Made by a program: the position numbers and the translations under genes. From the NCBI GenBank assembly GCA_003644895.1, contig QNDO01000027.1:1-12188 (forward strand): 12,188 nucleotides of DNA. The letters run 5' to 3'. Below the pieces are notes generated by a model that was given only the letters and a program-made list of their open reading frames with translations, ran no database searches and was not told the origin of the DNA. Shown one piece after another: positions 5,736 through 12,188 of this stretch (positions within the stretch are counted from its first letter, which is position 1; every line of letters begins with the position of its first letter). Source of the stretch: Candidatus Hydrothermota bacterium (GTDB lineage: Bacteria; Hydrothermota; Hydrothermia; UBA1063).

Positions 5736-8379
5736 AACGTGATGGTTCCTGGTAATAACCAAAACGCCTTTTGGGATAGGTAATATAAAGTCTATCCAGT
5801 GCCCTTGTAATGGCAACATAGCAGAGTCTTCTTTCCTCCTCTAGCTCCTCTTTTCTTGCTTGAGATTTAAGAAGCGGAAAAACTCCCTCTACCATCCCTA
5901 CAAGAAACACCACTGGAAATTCAAGTCCCTTGGCTGAATGAACTGTCATAAGTTTCACTCCGTTCCACTCCCTCTGTTGAGTACCCAGTTCCTGCATAAG
6001 AGAAACCTGCGTCAGCACCTCTTGAATGCTTCCCTTTTCAAAATCCTGAAGAACACCAAGAAACTCTTCTATATTTTCCTTCTCCTGAAGGAGGGCCGTG
6101 GAGTCTGGATTTTCGAGGATTTTATAATAATCAGTATACTGGAAGAGTTCCTCCAGCAATGATATGGGGGATCTGTATGAGAAACCCTCTTCTCTTTTAT
6201 CTTTGAGAAAGTTCCTCAAATCCTCCAGTCTTTTTGTCTCATTTTCATCTAGAAGCTGAGAAAAGGTGAAATCTCTCTTTCTTTCATAAAATTTTGTGGC
6301 TGCTTTTGCCTTTTTGTCATTAAATCTTAAGAATTTTCTTAAAATAAGTGCCATGTCTTCCCTTGATTCGATCCCCAGCAGGAACTTAAAATACGCTGTA
6401 CAGGCACGAATTTCGTCCAGGTCATAAAATCCTCCTCCCTCGAGTATGTTGTAAGGTATCCTCCTTTTGTGTAAAACCTCCTCAAATGGACGGGATTTTG
6501 ATCTTATCCTGTAAAGAATTGCAAAATCTTCGTAATTCAAACCTTCAGAATGGAGTTCTTCAATTCTATCTGCAACGTATTCTGCTTCTCCCTGCTCAGT
6601 GGATGCTGCATAAAGGAACACACTCTGTTCATTTTTCTTTCTTCGGGAGATGACAATTTTTTCATCCCTTTTTGAATTATGTCTGATGAGATTTTGAGCT
6701 ATGTTCATTATTTCTTCCGGCACTCTGAAATTAACAGTGAGTCTTATCTCGATTATTTCTTCTGGCTCCAAATAAGAGCGGAGCTTCCTCAGATATTCTG
6801 TGGATGCCCCTCTAAAGGCATAAATTGCTTGATCATCATCTCCTGTGACAAAGAGATGTGTCTCCTCTGTAAGTAATAGTTTTAGGAATTCAAACTGGGC
6901 AAAGTTGACATCCTGGAATTCATCTACAAAAACATATTTGAATCTACTGGTGAAATGTTCTCTCAGGTCAGAATGTTCTTTAAGAAGCTCCACTGCATAG
7001 TAAATAAGGTCATCGTAGTCCAAAAGTCCTCTTTTTTTTAATTCCTGCTGATATTCTCGGTAAACCCTGCCGATGAATTTTTCCCATTTGCTCTTGGCAA
7101 GTTTGAGATAATCCTCGGGTGAAGTAAGTCTCCCTTTGGCGATGCTGATAGCCTTTTCAATCCCTTTTGCCCTGGATTCACTACCTGCAATTCTCTTAAT
7201 TAAGTTTATCTTGTCATCCTGAGATATCAATGTGAATTCTTCTGGAATGGAGAGTCTCTCATGACCAGAAGCTACTATCTTCATGGTTATACTATGGTAT
7301 GTACCACACCATAGATTTCTGAGGATTTCCTCCCTAAGATGTTTTTTGAGGATATTTTTAATATGCTGAACCCCCTTGCCTGTAAATGTAAGAATGAGGA
7401 TATTGTCAGGGTCTATCCCCTTCTCCCTGAGAAGATATGCTACCCTGTAAGCTAAGGTGGTGGTCTTCCCGGTACCGGCACCTCCCAGTACCAGGATCTT
7501 TTTATCCTCCAAGGTTGCAGCAAAACGCTGCTCATCGGTCAATTCATCCAAAAGGCTGGAAACTCTACTAATTTTTATAGGTTTGAAGGGGATCTCCTTT
7601 GCGCGGAGGATGTTTTCTATCTCCTTTAGCATCTCTCCTGCGGTGCGGTATCTCTTCAGGGGGTCCTTATTAAGCGCCTTCTTGAGGAATTGATTAACTT
7701 CAAATCCCACAAGGTGAATCTTGGAGAGTTTCGCTCTCATCACTTTGTTTCTCAGCCCTTCAAGGGTATCATCAATGAAGGGCGGTCTTCCTGAGAGCAT
7801 TTCATAAATAATAGCAGCCACACTGTAAAGATCGGATTCCTTTGTAATCTGACCCCTCCACGCTTCTGGCGCCATATAAAGTGGGGTTCCCACGGTTGAA
7901 ATTGATTGTATACTTTGCTGGATTATTCTAGCAAGACCAAAATCTGTAATTTTAATCTTATTTTCAGGTGTAATCAGTATATTTTCAGGTTTGATATCCC
8001 TGTGGAGTATTCCCCTTGAATGGGCATACTGAAGTCCCAAGAGTATCTCTCGGGCATAATAAAAAGTATCTTCTAAGGAGAAGGGGGCTTCCTTTTCAAT
8101 TTTTTCTCTTAATGAAATACCTTCCACATACTCCATTGCTAGAACTATCTTGTCCTCAATAATATCAGCAGAATAAAATCTCACTATATTGGGATGATCC
8201 AATGATGCAAGAAACTGAGCTTCCCTCAAAAGGAGTTCTTTGCCTTTCCCTTTTCCACGAGCTATTTTGATTGCGAATCTTTTGTTTATAAGGGTATCAA
8301 GAGCCAGATATACATCGCCAAACTGTCCGCTTCCCAGCCATTTAATTATTTTATACTTACCGAAGGTTTCTCTTATCAT
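5710..8379 (-). CDS. Ser/Thr protein kinase fused to UvrD/PcrA-type SF1 helicase
   Basis: An 889-residue fusion with all core motifs of both enzymes. Kinase (about 8-258): GSGQFGDVY (16-24), Lys38 in AIK, Glu53, HRDIKPEN (126-133), DFGLA (146-150), a Ser/Thr-rich activation loop, APE (170-172) and Arg243. Helicase (about 275-889): Q motif LTDEQRFAA (280), Walker A GGAGTGKTTT (299-308), Ia LTFTGKG, Ib GTYHS, Walker B VFVDEFQD (483-490), III TGDDDQAIYAFRGA (512-525), IV NFRVPEEI (550), V LMTVHSAKGLEFP (810-822) and VI EERRLCYVAITRA (848-860). The chain ends 29 residues after motif VI, so the PcrA C-terminal tail is absent. No membrane segment is seen, so it should be cytosolic, unlike most PASTA kinases. 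The ATG overlaps the upstream gene by ATGA with no Shine-Dalgarno, indicating coupled translation. It likely unwinds DNA under kinase-linked control, or phosphorylates partners at DNA. The biological role is unknown. Confidence 0.9.
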   Translation of the reverse strand: MIRETFGKYKIIKWLGSGQFGDVYLALDTLINKRFAIKIARGKGKGKELLLREAQFLASLDHPNIVRFYSADIIEDKIVLAMEYVEGISLREKIEKEAPFSLEDTFYYAREILLGLQYAHSRGILHRDIKPENILITPENKIKITDFGLARIIQQSIQSISTVGTPLYMAPEAWRGQITKESDLYSVAAIIYEMLSGRPPFIDDTLEGLRNKVMRAKLSKIHLVGFEVNQFLKKALNKDPLKRYRTAGEMLKEIENILRAKEIPFKPIKISRVSSLLDELTDEQRFAATLEDKKILVLGGAGTGKTTTLAYRVAYLLREKGIDPDNILILTFTGKGVQHIKNILKKHLREEILRNLWCGTYHSITMKIVASGHERLSIPEEFTLISQDDKINLIKRIAGSESRAKGIEKAISIAKGRLTSPEDYLKLAKSKWEKFIGRVYREYQQELKKRGLLDYDDLIYYAVELLKEHSDLREHFTSRFKYVFVDEFQDVNFAQFEFLKLLLTEETHLFVTGDDDQAIYAFRGASTEYLRKLRSYLEPEEIIEIRLTVNFRVPEEIMNIAQNLIRHNSKRDEKIVISRRKKNEQSVFLYAASTEQGEAEYVADRIEELHSEGLNYEDFAILYRIRSKSRPFEEVLHKRRIPYNILEGGGFYDLDEIRACTAYFKFLLGIESREDMALILRKFLRFNDKKAKAATKFYERKRDFTFSQLLDENETKRLEDLRNFLKDKREEGFSYRSPISLLEELFQYTDYYKILENPDSTALLQEKENIEEFLGVLQDFEKGSIQEVLTQVSLMQELGTQQREWNGVKLMTVHSAKGLEFPVVFLVGMVEGVFPLLKSQARKEELEEERRLCYVAITRALDRLYITYPKRRFGYYQEPSRFIYEMYLK

Positions 8380-9542
8380 CTAAAGAAAGGAAGGGATTTT
8401 ATGAATCTTTTAACTTTCTCCATGAAGGGTTCCTTGACCTCAGGTGTTCCTGCCCTCAGAATGGCATGAATCCTCTTTTTATCAGCGTACTCTTCAAACA
8501 TTTCTATGAGTGTTTTTATCTTCTCCTTCTCAAAGGGGTCTATCTTAACACTCATATTTAAAATCAGGGAGGAGATTTTAAAAATGTTTTCCTCCACATG
8601 GAGGATGGGCAAATCCTTGTCCTGAAAAAAATCGAGGATGGAAGAAGGAGGACGATTTCCAGTAAGGAGGATGCCAGTAGGATTCAATCTATCACGTTCA
8701 AGGAGTGCAAGCAAAGCAAGGAGAATGTCTGACCTGTCACCTGATGTGACTATAAATACATCGTCCTGATGGTTTGTCAGTTCCTCTATGAATATATGGG
8801 CTTCATTAAGTCCGATTATCACCTCTCCCATCTTCCTTTCTGCAAATTCAGCTCCCCTTAGGAATTCAGCTCCTATTTCATCCTTGAGCAGTTGAATTGA
8901 TGGCATAGAAAGTATGGGACGGTATGGAAAGGCACCACAAAATCTGATTTTTTCCTTTTTGAAGTAATTCCTGAGTATCTTCACTGTGGAGTCTAATTTT
9001 GCCTCCTTGACCTTATTGACAAAAACCCCGGAGATTTTCACACCTTCTCTTTCAAATAAGGCTCTATTCAGATTAAAGGAATCTATTGTACTTCCGATTC
9101 CCCCTTCTACAATGAACAATACCCGTGCATTTAATTCTCTGGCTATCCGCGAATTTGGGAGACCAAAGATAGAACCTACCCCTGTATGCCCCGTACCTTC
9201 AATCACAACCACATCTGAATCTTTCCAGAGTTCAAGGAAAGCCTTTTTAATTTCAGGTAGAGGACTTTCCAATTCTCCGGTGATGAATTTTTTAGTGATT
9301 CCTCTTTCCACAATAAAGGGACTCATGAGAGAAAGGTCAAAATCCAGATTAAAGGTCTGGCTTATGAGAAGCACATCTTCTGATATTTTTTTGCCGTCAA
9401 TGGTTTTATATCTCTGCCCCATAGGTTTCATAAATGCAACTTTATATCCCTGTTCCCTCAAATAGCCAATAAGCCCTATGGAGAGGGATGTTTTCCCTAC
9501 ATTTTTACCTGTAGATGCAATGTATATAGCTGTCTTTGCCAC
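8376..9542 (-). CDS. BioD-like P-loop protein with DRTGG domain (Pta N-terminal-like)
   Basis: A 388-residue cytoplasmic protein resembling the BioD-like/DRTGG N-terminal half of long phosphotransacetylases, without the catalytic PTA domain. The N-terminal P-loop is STGKNVGKTSL (10-20), followed by VVVIEGTGHTGVGSI (111-125) and GVFVNKV (172-178), as in dethiobiotin synthetase-type NTPases. The DRTGG region (about 212-330) includes VTSGDRSDILLALL (265-278) and ILLTGNRPP (290-298). DRTGG domains also occur in nucleotide-regulated pyrophosphatases, so a nucleotide-sensing role is plausible but unproven. A GTG start is chosen because it puts the P-loop nine residues in and lies 6 nt past a good -10 box; there is no Shine-Dalgarno. 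Its stop overlaps the kinase-helicase start by 4 nt, so the two are co-expressed. True biotin synthesis (bioD) is unlikely, given the extra domain and the lack of bio genes. Confidence 0.85.
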   Translation of the reverse strand: MAKTAIYIASTGKNVGKTSLSIGLIGYLREQGYKVAFMKPMGQRYKTIDGKKISEDVLLISQTFNLDFDLSLMSPFIVERGITKKFITGELESPLPEIKKAFLELWKDSDVVVIEGTGHTGVGSIFGLPNSRIARELNARVLFIVEGGIGSTIDSFNLNRALFEREGVKISGVFVNKVKEAKLDSTVKILRNYFKKEKIRFCGAFPYRPILSMPSIQLLKDEIGAEFLRGAEFAERKMGEVIIGLNEAHIFIEELTNHQDDVFIVTSGDRSDILLALLALLERDRLNPTGILLTGNRPPSSILDFFQDKDLPILHVEENIFKISSLILNMSVKIDPFEKEKIKTLIEMFEEYADKKRIHAILRAGTPEVKEPFMEKVKRFIKSLPFFR

Positions 9543-9548
9543 GGAGAT

Positions 9549-9577
9549 ATGATAATATTTACATGCAACATAGTCAA
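9549..9577 (-). promoter_or_regulatory. Promoter of the DRTGG/kinase-helicase unit (leaderless type)
   Basis: The minus strand reads TTGACT (9572-9577), 17 nt, then TATCAT (9549-9554). Both boxes match consensus at 5 of 6. Only 6 nt separate the -10 box from the GTG start, so transcription would begin at or within a base or two of the start codon. Its -35 box is 14 nt from the divergent -35 of the plus-strand oxidoreductase gene. Confidence 0.65.
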
Positions 9578-9591
9578 ATGATCACAGGAAC

Positions 9592-9620
9592 TTGACAATA
9601 CTCTCAAAAATTTATATAAT
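9592..9620 (+). promoter_or_regulatory. Consensus sigma-70 promoter of the oxidoreductase operon
   Basis: TTGACA (9592-9597), exactly 17 nt, TATAAT (9615-9620): a perfect match in both boxes and spacing. The ATG follows after 11 nt (9632) with no Shine-Dalgarno, so the expected start of transcription lies within about five bases of the start codon. Expected to be strong unless a regulator blocks it. Confidence 0.85.
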
Positions 9621-9631
9621 GAAAGTTTGAA

Positions 9632-11089
9632 ATGGTTTTACAAAAATTTGATGTTATTATAATAGGGGCAGGTGTAGTTGGTGCTGCCATAGCAAGGGAA
9701 CTCTCAAGATATGAATTAAAAGTCGCCCTTCTCGAGAAAAACCCTGATGTATCCTTCGGCACCACCAAGGCGAACAGTGGCGTTATCCACGCTGGATATG
9801 ATCCCCATCCTGAGAAAATAATGGCCAGGTTGAATGTTAAGGGTACTGCCTTGTATCCCAATCTGTGTGAGGAACTTGATGTTCCTTTTAAAAATACAGG
9901 TTCTCTGGTAATTGCCTTTCCGGGAGAGGAAAAAGCTCTTGATGAACTTCTTGAACGTGGAAAGAAGAATGGAGTTCCAGGTCTTAAAATCATTGGAAAA
10001 GATGAACTCTTGCGCCTAGAACCTAAAATAAATAAAAATGCATCCAGGGCTCTTTATGCACCAACAGCGGGTATAATTTCTCCCTATGAGCTAACCATAG
10101 CCCTTGTTGAGAATGCTGTTATGAATGGTGTCGAACTTTACCTAAATACAGAAACCACAGATATAGAAGTAGAGAAAGGTAAGGCCAAAGCTGTTGTAAC
10201 CACGAAGGGTAGATTTTATGCTGACTACATAATAAATGCTGCGGGTCTTTTCGCAGATGAGATTTCAAAAATGGCGGGGATAGACTACTTTAAGATAACA
10301 CCAAGAAAGGGCGAGTATCTACTTTTTGATAAAAAGATAAAGCTTGTTTCAAGACCCTGTTTCCCTATACCTACAGAGATTACAAAGGGCATACTGGTTA
10401 ACATTACTGTGGAAGGGAATCCTCTTATAGGTCCCAATGCCCAGGATGTGGAGCTTAAGGATGACATTGCCACCACCCGGGAGGGGCTTCAGGAAGTTAT
10501 AAAAGGTGCACGTAAACTGGTTCCAGAAATTCCAATGAAATATGTGATAAGGAATTTTGCAGGTTTGAGAGCCATTCCATCCACCGGGGATTTTATCATA
10601 GAGGCGTATAAGGAAGTGAAGGGGTTTATAAATGTAGCCGGAATTTGCTCACCGGGACTTAGTGCAGCACCAGCAATTGCACTGGAAGTTGTGGAAATTC
10701 TTAAGAACGAAGGCCTTAAATTAAAGGAAAAGAGAGATTTCAATCCCCGGAGAAAGAAAAGAATTAGATTTCGGGAATTACCCGATAAAGAGAAGGAAAG
10801 GCTCATTAAGGAGGATCCACGGTACGGTCACATAATTTGTAGATGTGAGACCGTAACTGAGAGAGAAGTTATAGATGCAATAAGAGAGGGTGCAACCACA
10901 GTGGACGGAATAAAATTCAGAACAAGGGCTGGTATGGGCAGGTGTCAAGGGGGATTCTGTCTTCCCAGAATAATTCTTCTCCTTGCAAGGGAACTTGGTA
11001 TTGAACCCGTGAAGATCACCAAGTACGGGGGTGCATCGGTAATTACGCCACTCAGGGTTAAGGAAATTTTACTTCAAAGGAAGGCATGA
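9632..11089 (+). CDS. GlpA-type FAD-dependent oxidoreductase with [2Fe-2S] (BFD-like) domain; probable glycerol-3-phosphate dehydrogenase
   Basis: A 485-residue flavoprotein of the DAO fold plus a C-terminal iron-sulfur domain, the layout of anaerobic glycerol-3-phosphate dehydrogenase subunit A relatives in Thermotogae and Firmicutes. FAD-binding GAGVVG lies at 12-17, followed by an acidic ribose contact in LLEKN (34). TKANSGVIHAGYDP (45-58), INAAG (201-205) and the C-terminal FINVAGICSPGLSAAPA (332-348) are typical of the family. The BFD-like domain (about 398-450) has Cys403, Cys405, Cys438 and Cys443 spaced for one [2Fe-2S] cluster. It would oxidise glycerol-3-phosphate to DHAP and pass electrons to a partner; related enzymes act on 2-hydroxyglutarate or other hydroxy acids, so the substrate is an inference. 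The next gene starts within its stop codon region (ATGA), forming the classic pair with a FAD/NAD(P) oxidoreductase. Confidence 0.85.
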   Translation: MVLQKFDVIIIGAGVVGAAIARELSRYELKVALLEKNPDVSFGTTKANSGVIHAGYDPHPEKIMARLNVKGTALYPNLCEELDVPFKNTGSLVIAFPGEEKALDELLERGKKNGVPGLKIIGKDELLRLEPKINKNASRALYAPTAGIISPYELTIALVENAVMNGVELYLNTETTDIEVEKGKAKAVVTTKGRFYADYIINAAGLFADEISKMAGIDYFKITPRKGEYLLFDKKIKLVSRPCFPIPTEITKGILVNITVEGNPLIGPNAQDVELKDDIATTREGLQEVIKGARKLVPEIPMKYVIRNFAGLRAIPSTGDFIIEAYKEVKGFINVAGICSPGLSAAPAIALEVVEILKNEGLKLKEKRDFNPRRKKRIRFRELPDKEKERLIKEDPRYGHIICRCETVTEREVIDAIREGATTVDGIKFRTRAGMGRCQGGFCLPRIILLLARELGIEPVKITKYGGASVITPLRVKEILLQRKA

Positions 11090-12188
11090 GTATGGAATAT
11101 GTAGATGTTGCAGTTATAGGCGGAGGGCCTGCAGGAATGGCTGCAGCTGTTGCTGCAAAGGAAAATGGAGCTGAAAGGGTTATGATAATAGAACGAGATA
11201 GAGGACTCGGGGGAATACTGCAGCAATGTATCCATCCAGGTTTTGGACTTCATTATTTCAAAGAGGAACTTACAGGCCCAGAATATGCAGAGAGATTTAT
11301 TAGAAAGGTGGAAGAGCTTGGAATAGAAACCAAACTGGACACCATGGTCCTGGACATAGACAAAAGCAGAAAAATACACTATGTAAATCCTGAGGAAGGA
11401 GTGGGATATCTGGAAGCAGGAGCAGTAGTACTAGCCATGGGATGCAGGGAGAGAACCAGAGGTGCCATAAATATTCCCGGGACCAGACCTGCAGGAATAT
11501 TTACAGCTGGAACTGCTCAACGTCTTATAAATATGGATGGATTAATACCTGGAAGGAAGCTTGTGATACTCGGTTCGGGAGATGTGGGCTTAATAATGGC
11601 GAGAAGATTTACACTGGAGGGAGCAGAAGTCAAAGCAGTTGTGGAGATAATGCCCTATCCCAATGGCCTCGCAAGGAATATTATGCAGTGTCTCATAGAT
11701 TTTGATATTCCGCTTCTGCTTTCTCACACTGTAACAAGGATATTTGGAAAGGAAAGAGTGGAGGGAGTGGAGATCTCACAGGTTGATGAAAACTTTAATC
11801 CTATACCCGGAACAGAAGAGTATATAGAGTGTGATACGCTTTTATTATCGGTGGGTCTAATTCCTGAAAATGAGCTTTCGGAAAAAGCCGGTGTTGAACT
11901 TGATCCAGTGACCAATGGACCTGTTGTTGACGAGTTTCGACAGACTTCCCTGGAAGGCATATTTGCAGCAGGGAATGTTCTGCAGGTCCATGATCTTGTG
12001 GATGATGTCTCTAAGGAGGCGGAGATTGCTGGCAGAAGTGCATCACTTTATGCTAAGGGAGAACTGCGTGCTAGGGAAATATTGATGAAGGCAATTCCAG
12101 GGGAAAATGTACGTTATGTGGTTCCTCAGGTCTTGAGAAGAGGTGATGGACATGTGGAATTTTTTATGAGGGTTACAAAGCCCATGGA
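11086..12188 (+). CDS. FAD/NAD(P)-dependent oxidoreductase, GlpA-associated (partial, C-terminus beyond window)
   Basis: The first 367 codons of a pyridine-nucleotide-disulfide-reductase-fold flavoprotein are visible; no stop is reached. The N-terminal FAD site is GGGPAGMAAAVAA (about 11-23). GGILQQCIHPGFGLHYFKEE follows, where the redox CxxC of thioredoxin reductase is replaced by a lone Cys. VLAMGCRERT is next, then the NAD(P) site GSGDVG (about 165-170). SVGLIPENELSEKAG and GIFAAGNVLQVHDLVD form the second FAD motif. This family usually sits beside GlpA-type proteins and accepts or passes their electrons. Two in-frame starts are possible: ATG at 11086, overlapping the upstream TGA, or ATG at 11092, which has better spacing from AAGGAAGG (11077-11084). 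Protein content is almost unchanged by the choice. NADH oxidase or nitrite reductase large subunits share the fold but lack these motifs. Confidence 0.88.
   Translation, partial: MSMEYVDVAVIGGGPAGMAAAVAAKENGAERVMIIERDRGLGGILQQCIHPGFGLHYFKEELTGPEYAERFIRKVEELGIETKLDTMVLDIDKSRKIHYVNPEEGVGYLEAGAVVLAMGCRERTRGAINIPGTRPAGIFTAGTAQRLINMDGLIPGRKLVILGSGDVGLIMARRFTLEGAEVKAVVEIMPYPNGLARNIMQCLIDFDIPLLLSHTVTRIFGKERVEGVEISQVDENFNPIPGTEEYIECDTLLLSVGLIPENELSEKAGVELDPVTNGPVVDEFRQTSLEGIFAAGNVLQVHDLVDDVSKEAEIAGRSASLYAKGELRAREILMKAIPGENVRYVVPQVLRRGDGHVEFFMRVTKPM

Noticed and set aside
5759..5774. Hairpin CCAAAA-CGCC-TTTTGG just after the CrtO-like stop, as a terminator.
   Set aside because: The stem is short and AT-rich, no T-tract follows, and it lies inside the kinase-helicase coding sequence (encoding PKRRFG).
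8986..9465. Open frame of 159 codons on the plus strand.
   Set aside because: It is opposite the P-loop/DRTGG gene, has no motif of its own and no start signals.
8376..9542. Annotation as bioD (dethiobiotin synthetase).
   Set aside because: The P-loop domain is similar, but the DRTGG region and the absence of biotin genes fit the Pta N-terminal-like family better.

Overview
The window looks like chromosomal DNA from a thermophilic, diderm bacterium. It is AT-leaning and very gene-dense, with no intergenic gap over about 205 bases. Arginine is mostly AGA/AGG, ATA isoleucine is common, and the proteins are rich in Lys and Glu, which is the codon and residue style of Thermotoga- or Aquifex-like thermophiles and some uncultured hot-spring phyla. 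I cannot name the phylum. The diderm inference rests on an AMIN-type cell-separation amidase carrying the insertion seen in LytM-regulated amidases. No mobile element, CRISPR array, rRNA or tRNA was seen, and no convincing rho-independent terminator.

Left block (minus strand, read from 5043 down to 1): an exported N-acetylmuramoyl-L-alanine amidase, glutamate racemase (murI), type I glutamine synthetase (glnA), aspartate carbamoyltransferase (pyrB) and the N-terminal 187 codons of a type I dihydroorotase (pyrC, cut by the window edge). Genes overlap or nearly touch. murI, glnA and pyrC have Shine-Dalgarno sequences. The amidase and pyrB instead have a -10-like box 9 to 11 nt before the ATG and no Shine-Dalgarno, so pyrB probably also has its own promoter inside the operon. 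The block joins peptidoglycan turnover and D-glutamate supply to glutamine and pyrimidine synthesis.

Middle block: a plus-strand gene for a small membrane protein of the CrtO (glycosyl-diaponeurosporenoate acyltransferase) family runs tail-to-tail into, and overlaps by 26 nt, a minus-strand two-gene unit. That unit (9542 to 5710) encodes a BioD-like P-loop/DRTGG protein and, overlapping it by ATGA, an 889-residue fusion of a complete Ser/Thr protein kinase to a UvrD/PcrA-type SF1 helicase. This kinase-helicase, paired with a possible nucleotide-sensing protein, is the most novel item in the window.

Right block (plus strand from 9632): a GlpA-type FAD oxidoreductase with a C-terminal four-cysteine [2Fe-2S] domain, then a partial FAD/NAD(P) disulfide-reductase-fold protein. 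This is the usual pair next to glycerol-3-phosphate metabolism. It starts from a perfect TTGACA-17-TATAAT promoter only 11 nt before the ATG and divergent from the promoter of the DRTGG gene. Promoter-proximal genes in this window therefore appear to be leaderless or nearly so, whereas several operon-internal genes use Shine-Dalgarno sites.
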